From the NCBI RefSeq assembly GCF_037095755.1, contig NZ_JBAWKJ010000001.1, positions 933,001-997,000 of the forward strand: a DNA stretch of 64,000 nucleotides, in the 5' to 3' direction. The notes beneath the pieces are model-generated. The model saw only the letters and a list, made by a program, of their open reading frames with translations, was not told the origin of the DNA and searched no databases. Position numbers and translations under genes: made by a program. Of this stretch, positions 62,801 to 64,000 are shown one piece after another (position 1 is the stretch's first letter; each line of letters opens with the position of its first letter). The DNA comes from Sphingopyxis sp. CCNWLW2 (lineage in GTDB: Bacteria > Pseudomonadota > Alphaproteobacteria > Sphingomonadales > Sphingomonadaceae).

Positions 62801-64000
62801 GGTCGGGCGACGAACCGTCGGCCAGATCGTCCTCGTTGACGATGACCTCGGCGCCCTCGGCATTCAGGCCATTGATCGTCACGCCGTCGTCGGCGCCGTT
62901 GATGGTGATCGTCAGCGTCGCGGTCGCGGTGTCGCCATCGCCGTCGGTGATCGTGTAGGTGAAGATCTCGGTCAGCGATTCGCCGGCCGCAAGGCCCTGC
63001 ACCGGCTGCGCCTGGTTGTTCAGCACATAACGATAGCTGCCGTCGGCGTTCAGCGTCAGCGATCCATAGGCGCCGGCAAAAGCCTCACCCAGCGTGCCGC
63101 CGCCGACGGCGGTGACCGTCGCACCATCGGCGCCTTGAGTGTCGGCGACCCCGTCGGTCGCATTGGCGTCGCCGCCACCCAAGCCCGTCAAAACATTGCC
63201 ATCGGCAGCGGCCGGATTGTCGCCGTTTCCGCTATCCTCGGTCACGCTGTCGACATCGGGAAGCGCGGTCGGGACATCGTCGATGATACGCACATCGATG
63301 CTGTCGGTGCCGGTCGACCCGTCGCTGTCGGTGACGATCACCGCAAAGCTGTCGGTGACATTGTCCTCGCCCTGCGCGCCGTGGGTCAACGTGTTGTCGC
63401 CCAGCACATAATTATAGGTGAAGGTGCCACCGATCACCGACCCGTCGGCACCCGTCACCGGGGTGAAGCCCGTGATGTTGATCGTGCCGAGCGGGCTCGT
63501 CGCGGTGCCCGCCGTGAACACGCCGTTCGTCACGACCTGCGTTCCGCCGATCGTCACATTGCCGAGCCCGTCGGGGGTCGAGATCGAAAGGCTGCCGGCC
63601 TGCGTCAGTGCCGCCGCGTCGGGCGACGAACCGTCGGCGAGGTCATCCTCGTCGACCGTCAGGTCGCCGCCTTCGGTGTTGATGCCATTGATCGTGATGC
63701 CGTCGTCGGCGCCGTTGATTATGATCGTCAGCGTCGTCGTCGACGTATCGCCGTCGCCGTCGGTGATCGTGTAGGTAAAGGTCTCGGTCAGCGTCTGCCC
63801 GGCCGAAAGGCCTTGCACCGGCTGCGCCGCATTGTTGAGAGCGTAGCTGTAGCTGCCGTCGGCGTTGAGCGTCAGCGCGCCGTAGGCGCCCGCCAGTGCC
63901 GTCCCAACCGTGCCGCCGGTGACCGCGGTAACGGTCGCACCGTCGGCGCCCTGCACGTCGGCGACGCCGTCGGTCGCATTCGCGTCATTGCCGCCCGCAC
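50871..64000 (-). CDS. Giant RTX/VCBS-repeat adhesin with vWFA domain (N-terminus outside the window)
   Basis: More than 4,370 codons are visible without a stop and the frame is still open at the right edge; the methionine-like start near 63956 is only an internal GTG. From N to C, the visible part has a long array of beta-rich VCBS/T1SS-143-like units, with recurring GAYGTLTLNADGSYSYVLNN and FTYTITDGDGD patterns and DDVPTA linkers (about 54500-64000). A von Willebrand A domain with the MIDAS sequence DSSGSM follows at about 53690-54360. RTX nonapeptides such as GGTGSDTLTG and GNDIVFGQEGNDSIDGGDGDD lie at 53240-53660. Three EF-hand-like loops (DLNGNGKIDSG, DGNGDGVIDAAD, DANADGVSDAGE) lie at 51750-51970, and an Ala/Asp-rich tail of about 240 residues ends the protein. 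The order resembles LapA-type adhesins. It is first in the operon that encodes its probable exporter. Confidence 0.93.
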   Translation of the reverse strand, partial: AGGNDANATDGVADVQGADGATVTAVTGGTVGTALAGAYGALTLNADGSYSYALNNAAQPVQGLSAGQTLTETFTYTITDGDGDTSTTTLTIIINGADDGITINGINTEGGDLTVDEDDLADGSSPDAAALTQAGSLSISTPDGLGNVTIGGTQVVTNGVFTAGTATSPLGTINITGFTPVTGADGSVIGGTFTYNYVLGDNTLTHGAQGEDNVTDSFAVIVTDSDGSTGTDSIDVRIIDDVPTALPDVDSVTEDSGNGDNPAAADGNVLTGLGGGDANATDGVADTQGADGATVTAVGGGTLGEAFAGAYGSLTLNADGSYRYVLNNQAQPVQGLAAGESLTEIFTYTITDGDGDTATATLTITINGADDGVTINGLNAEGAEVIVNEDDLADGSSPDPAALTQPGSFTVSTPDGLGNVTIGGTQVVTNGVFTAGTATSPLGVVNITGFTPVLGTDGSVIGGTFTYNYVLSDNTLTHTSIGEDFVGDSFAVVVTDSDGSSANASLDVRIIDDVPTANPDADSVSEDGGTGESPPTADGNVLTGSGGTDANATDGAVDVRGADGASVTGVGFGQTAGTVGAPLAGAYGTLTLNADGSYSYVLNNAAQPVQGLSAGQTLTEIFTYTITDGDGDPAPTTLTITINGADDGVTINGLDVEGAELVVDEDGLAARPGEAPGSAPNPANVTDSDSFTVSTPDGMGTVVIDSFNGVPLGAPLTLVVANGTFTPQSVTSAYGTLTVTGFTPVTGADGSVIGGTFTYNYVLNDNRADHPAMGQDGRDDSIGIKVTDADGSTASASIDVRIVDDVPDAINDGTTQTIENAPVTINVLANDVQGADSVQPSAVQLVAGSLTGTGALVNNGDGSFTYTPGAQETGSVSFQYRITDGDGDTDVATATITLVADSAPQIGKIADVTVDEDGLVGANADNGLSGEVTSTGSASANGTITVDFGSDVPATLAGSLVLNDSAALDTQLTVNLVPVTFEKVGNDLVGSVGGNEVIRISLTAPAAGPGATQVTYGYTVTLSQAIDQAAAGSEDSDFLAGIGFTVTDNDGTTASGSFGVTIVDDLPTLNLSDTPTTVVEGATATGTWTLDRGADGVASVNVSFGSGNATLSLAPGSSVSITQPTGTLTVNANGTFSFAAAGNQNNATNPSASFTLSAVDRDGDPTSDSLTIAIDDGANPRIVKPITLTVDEAALMDGSNSASGAEVSSGDLFFGAGSDALSGFAFTGVAGLVANLDGAGTDIFWSMAPGGQTITGSLTSGGPAAITISLTAPASVAPDTFGLATVTVTLADNLPHALAMAAQTQALGTVTVQATDTDGDLATGVVTVQVTDDVPTADPDTDSVTEDGPSTADGNVLTGTGGTDGNATDGDADVRGADGASVTGVSFGATVGVVGAGLAGAYGTLTLNADGSYSYVLNNAAQPVQGLSAGQTLTEIFTYTITDGDGDPAPTTLTITINGADDGVTINGLDVEGTELVVDEDGLAARPGEAPGSAPNPANVTDSDSFTVSTPDGMGTVVIDSFNGVPLGAPLTLVVANGTFTPQSVTSAYGTLTVTGFTPVTGADGSVIGGTFTYNYVLNDNRADHPAMGQDGRDDSIGIKVTDADGSTASASIDVRIVDDVPAASPEANQNVAEGATVTGTLDFVQGADSATVTQINGTVLLFGGDGFSQAIDIGHGTIKVKADGSYSFTADASVPGTGSASATYTVTDGDNDTATASISFTITDANVPTAGQTEASVDDDALAGGNPASTIGDLADPNSDGDNNQATFSGLLDLNFGGDGPGSVSFAAMNGLFVIVGQESVQLGWNAGTNILTGTGPRGLLFTVEVTNPATGAYKVTLVDNVLHTPGGDENDATAVLGFIVSDSDGSTAPGTLRITFDDDTPTVVANTTQPVLTVDESTFGTDAPFSFASVFTPTFGADGAAAANSTTYALGITAGPTGLVDTLTNQAVVLSVVGGVVQGRTATSDELVFTVSVAANGTVTLDQSRAVVHTPNSGPDQPTSLSADNLITLTATVTDADGDTATATANIGQNLVFEDDAPVANDDMAGLTEGGPISVTFDVDTNDTDGADGFGSRTFTSLTGTYGTITINGDGTQTYTLTAAGQTAINALAPGATLTDIFTYTLTDKDGDSDPATLTVTLTGTDDGVTITNLVPEAQGGDVSVDEDDLPAGSDTAKESLTQTGTFNISAPDGVANLTIHGVQVINNGVFTPATIPTPLGNTLNITAYNAATGEISYSYTLAAAEVHATGASENSLFENFVVTLTDVDNDTTSSTLSVNIIDDVPTARPDADIVVAEDAAAVGGNLLTNDTRGADGASVTSVTIGATTTAIAPAGTTTITTANGVYTFTAAGAWTFDPNPVNSAAPVDAGFSYTITDGDGDPSTSTQAISLTDGANPIGGGSITLALDDQNLVDGSTPANPDFTSGSLVFTPGSDAIASIVFASSVAGLGGGLTWLRVSDTQITGSDGARLVVTLDLVRVGNNASVTATLNDNYDDHPTINVDDLVNLGSVGVVATDVDGDTANGTVNVTVSDDLPTARPDTDAVTEDTVQTATGNVLTGVGTTNAPGSADTLGADGAAVTGVAAGASPTPVTGNVGLVVNGTYGTLTLGAGGGYTYTLNNGNATVQALGVGETLLETFTYTITDGDNDHSTTTLKITINGSNDLPTIGTAATAVSDEGLPGGFPDTTGTVDTTNLTVRNGTITATDLDGDALTFSLGAPATSLFSGGQPIVWDTTNPQLLLGKVGGNTIISVSINNSGNFTVTLSAPIDHPNTTVEDALSLVVPVSVNDGTTTVTNATALTIGLEDDSPIAIAPLSAALINAPGSSVYQSLDTDGDVDNNYGGDGPGSVIFTAATIAALQAQNLTAGGLTLNYVISADGTVLTAEKPNGDDVFIIRLQPAGHADQYQVQMIQKLDSTQTVDFNSGGYNFVGGNTAWVGFVKTGDNNSQDILVTPMKNGVDGGTVNANNTETGVDNNNVGANEAVRVDFVIDLTGSPANGQDYGVLANQNHAFDSHYNANGASALFTNINSSSSVRLVARDDIDTDNDIGDGVKDTITKVAISFNNATLSVTANGTYNVGGQNFTVTFANGEATVAGVVENTVVAGFTADGYNSIEFHHAGGDTFKIGDFGAVVQTENPVNFNVPVTIVDGDDDAAQASLAITTASPLLVIGSATADVVGEPTDHVVANPQGQADGAVQGGAFDDTLVGDPGSVTITEGQQANIVLVLDSSGSMTTQIDFDGGTISRMQALKNGVNALIDSLSQSGALDVRITVIDFDNSGTNLGTFNLIVNGVVQTAQVTSAKAAVNGMSASGGTNYEDGLQDALSWINGNNGIAGADVNKVVFVSDGLPTLWNSGGTGSDSDATNVQNSMDQVLGSDGTNEPQQILATGYSIDSIGINVNSTLLARLSDVEDGNASGGTGSATNADSAEELAAVLQVLGGSTDLAAAANDTINGGAGGDVIFGDVLFTDALATQLGVSLPAGSGWAVFQTLEGRANLESIDPGLNGGDWNRQDTIAYIRANYAALAKESGRTGGNDTINAGTGNDIVFGQEGNDSIDGGDGDDLISGGTGSDTLTGGIGNDIFWLANGEFGATETINGGANNDTILLTGATTVNFATGTVSGVETLTGSSGIDTVSMSAAQWAPFGAIDLAAGADVLNVTFSGAVNISAAGTPVVSNVETSNLTGSSGADTLTLTGAQLDAIIQAAGTIDLAGGSTDIIALTSTSADLNGLADGRLVNVETVSASGAATGVTINLGAQTETMTITGSASGDALTASTGNNSVVSAGAGADTVTINAAALTTRAWTIDLGSGDGAADKIVFSHTALGFGDNTVATVSNFSTTNDRVAVSMGGISRTDGSFVTVTAAQTTIGAGVEVVELVNSAWVTGSLGNDGDGSTIEGFIQAATDGIPVGIYTFIVYSGTGGSANAGIYSVSITGAANPTQGGMAVEHIMTINGVGYGNLSAANFVGTADPIILDLGGDGYAFGATAAFDINADGAADRVTWNSSNDGILAVDLNGNGKIDSGTEIFTPGFGGGDFASGVAALASLDGNGDGVIDAADAAFANLLIWQDANADGVSDAGELSSLADRGIASIATGATPTDEQVDGQAVTARGGFTREDGTSGDYIEVQLDTQLGARAPAREAEDVQRAAGNQALTSSLVAASLIVGVQNAQPDSGASPIIAAKDEPGIEQADGGVAAASIDAAATAAPSSAASDSLAETPKTAAPDTAATPHSDEASAAAIDGAEDSGWRSEPADNADTGNSDSLADMIADRGSFDPGVMDGLLALVAVPAEAAAAAHDPAAAAVLAEVLESGASTVDQLIHAVTGGAEPVQVAAGETPAFDLAQFLDQQIAPDVAFPTSQTLEADLHQMAAA
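51750..51970 (-). other. EF-hand-like calcium loops in the adhesin C-terminus
   Basis: Three loops with Asp at positions 1, 3 and 5 (DLNGNGKIDSG, DGNGDGVIDAAD, DANADGVSDAGE) occur in about 70 residues. They resemble dockerin/EF-hand calcium loops and form part of a recurrent C-terminal module in alphaproteobacterial secreted proteins. Confidence 0.75.
53240..53660 (-). repeat. RTX nonapeptide region of the adhesin
   Basis: Glycine/aspartate nonapeptide repeats of the GGxGxDxUx type, including NDTINGGAGGDVIFGD and TGNDIVFGQEGNDSIDGGDGDDLISGG. They bind calcium and drive folding after type I secretion in characterised RTX proteins. Confidence 0.88.
53690..54360 (-). other. von Willebrand factor A domain of the adhesin
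   Basis: Residues reading VLVLDSSGSM (MIDAS DxSxS), then the Thr of ASGGTNYEDG and the Asp of VFVSDGLPTLW, give the complete metal-dependent adhesion site. vWFA domains in LapA and other large adhesins contribute to surface binding. Confidence 0.88.
59136..59757 (-). repeat. 622-bp near-identical repeat in the adhesin, copy 2
   Basis: The sequence from GACGTCGTCGACGATGCGG through the end of a VCBS unit matches 61581-62202 at an offset of exactly 2445 bp (815 codons). I see only two substitutions, near 59580 (T for C) and 59629 (A for G). It encodes the block from VRIVDDVP back to the NNAAQPVQGLSAG region of the next unit. Confidence 0.9.
61581..62202 (-). repeat. 622-bp near-identical repeat in the adhesin, copy 1
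   Basis: Partner of 59136-59757. Flanking sequences on both sides differ clearly, so the identity is limited to this block while other units of the same array are much more diverged. Confidence 0.9.

Overview
The window is a 64 kb piece of a GC-rich alphaproteobacterial chromosome. Gene content and protein style point to Sphingomonadales, plausibly a Sphingopyxis-like organism: many TonB-dependent receptors, an alphaproteobacterial-type RNase E with a tryptophan-containing PNPase-binding tail, a cobalamin salvage operon, and short palindromic repeats between genes. The taxonomic call is inference, since no database search was possible. I see no tRNA, rRNA, CRISPR array, transposase or phage gene.

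Layout, left to right. 1-5 kb: the start of a penicillin-binding protein 1A gene, a three-gene operon with 4-nt overlaps (FAD lactone oxidase, DSD1-type PLP enzyme, TetR regulator) and an Amidase_3 cell-wall amidase, all on the minus strand. 5-16 kb, plus strand: RNase E behind a long, structured leader, a BepA-like M48 protease, a membrane-anchored DsbA-like protein with a very long N-terminal extension, a TPR sulfotransferase and a TonB-dependent receptor. 16-25 kb: an APC-type permease and an oxidative catabolic cluster (PYROXD2-like oxidoreductase, FAD monooxygenase, Rieske oxygenase) read divergently from a BetI-like TetR gene with a palindrome between the two start codons. An SDR/AraC divergent pair and an exported M20 peptidase follow. 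25-34 kb is mostly housekeeping: nth, dapB, a sirtuin, tadA, rpmB, a phytase-like secreted protein, a glycine-zipper protein, ppx, rlmE and an S41 lipoprotein protease.

33.6-43 kb is a cobalamin riboswitch followed by btuB, a small membrane protein, a DUF1636 protein and cobT, cobC-type phosphatase, cobS, cobD-type decarboxylase, cbiB, cobQ and cobU. The genes overlap by 1-13 nt almost throughout, so this is one transcription unit for uptake and late steps (amidation, aminopropanol attachment, nucleotide loop). No corrin-ring genes are in view.

43-64 kb is the most striking region: a type I secretion locus. On the minus strand lie a giant repeat adhesin of more than 4,370 residues that runs off the right edge, an OmpA-family protein, a TolC-like outer-membrane factor, an ABC exporter, a SleB-like cell-wall hydrolase and an HlyD-type adaptor. 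A LapG-like (BTLCP) cysteine protease gene runs convergently and overlaps the adaptor gene by 55 bp. Together this resembles the Pseudomonas Lap system of adhesin display and proteolytic release, with an additional peptidoglycan hydrolase built into the exporter operon and no LapD gene in view. The adhesin carries a 622-bp segment present twice with about two differences, a sign of recent duplication or gene conversion.
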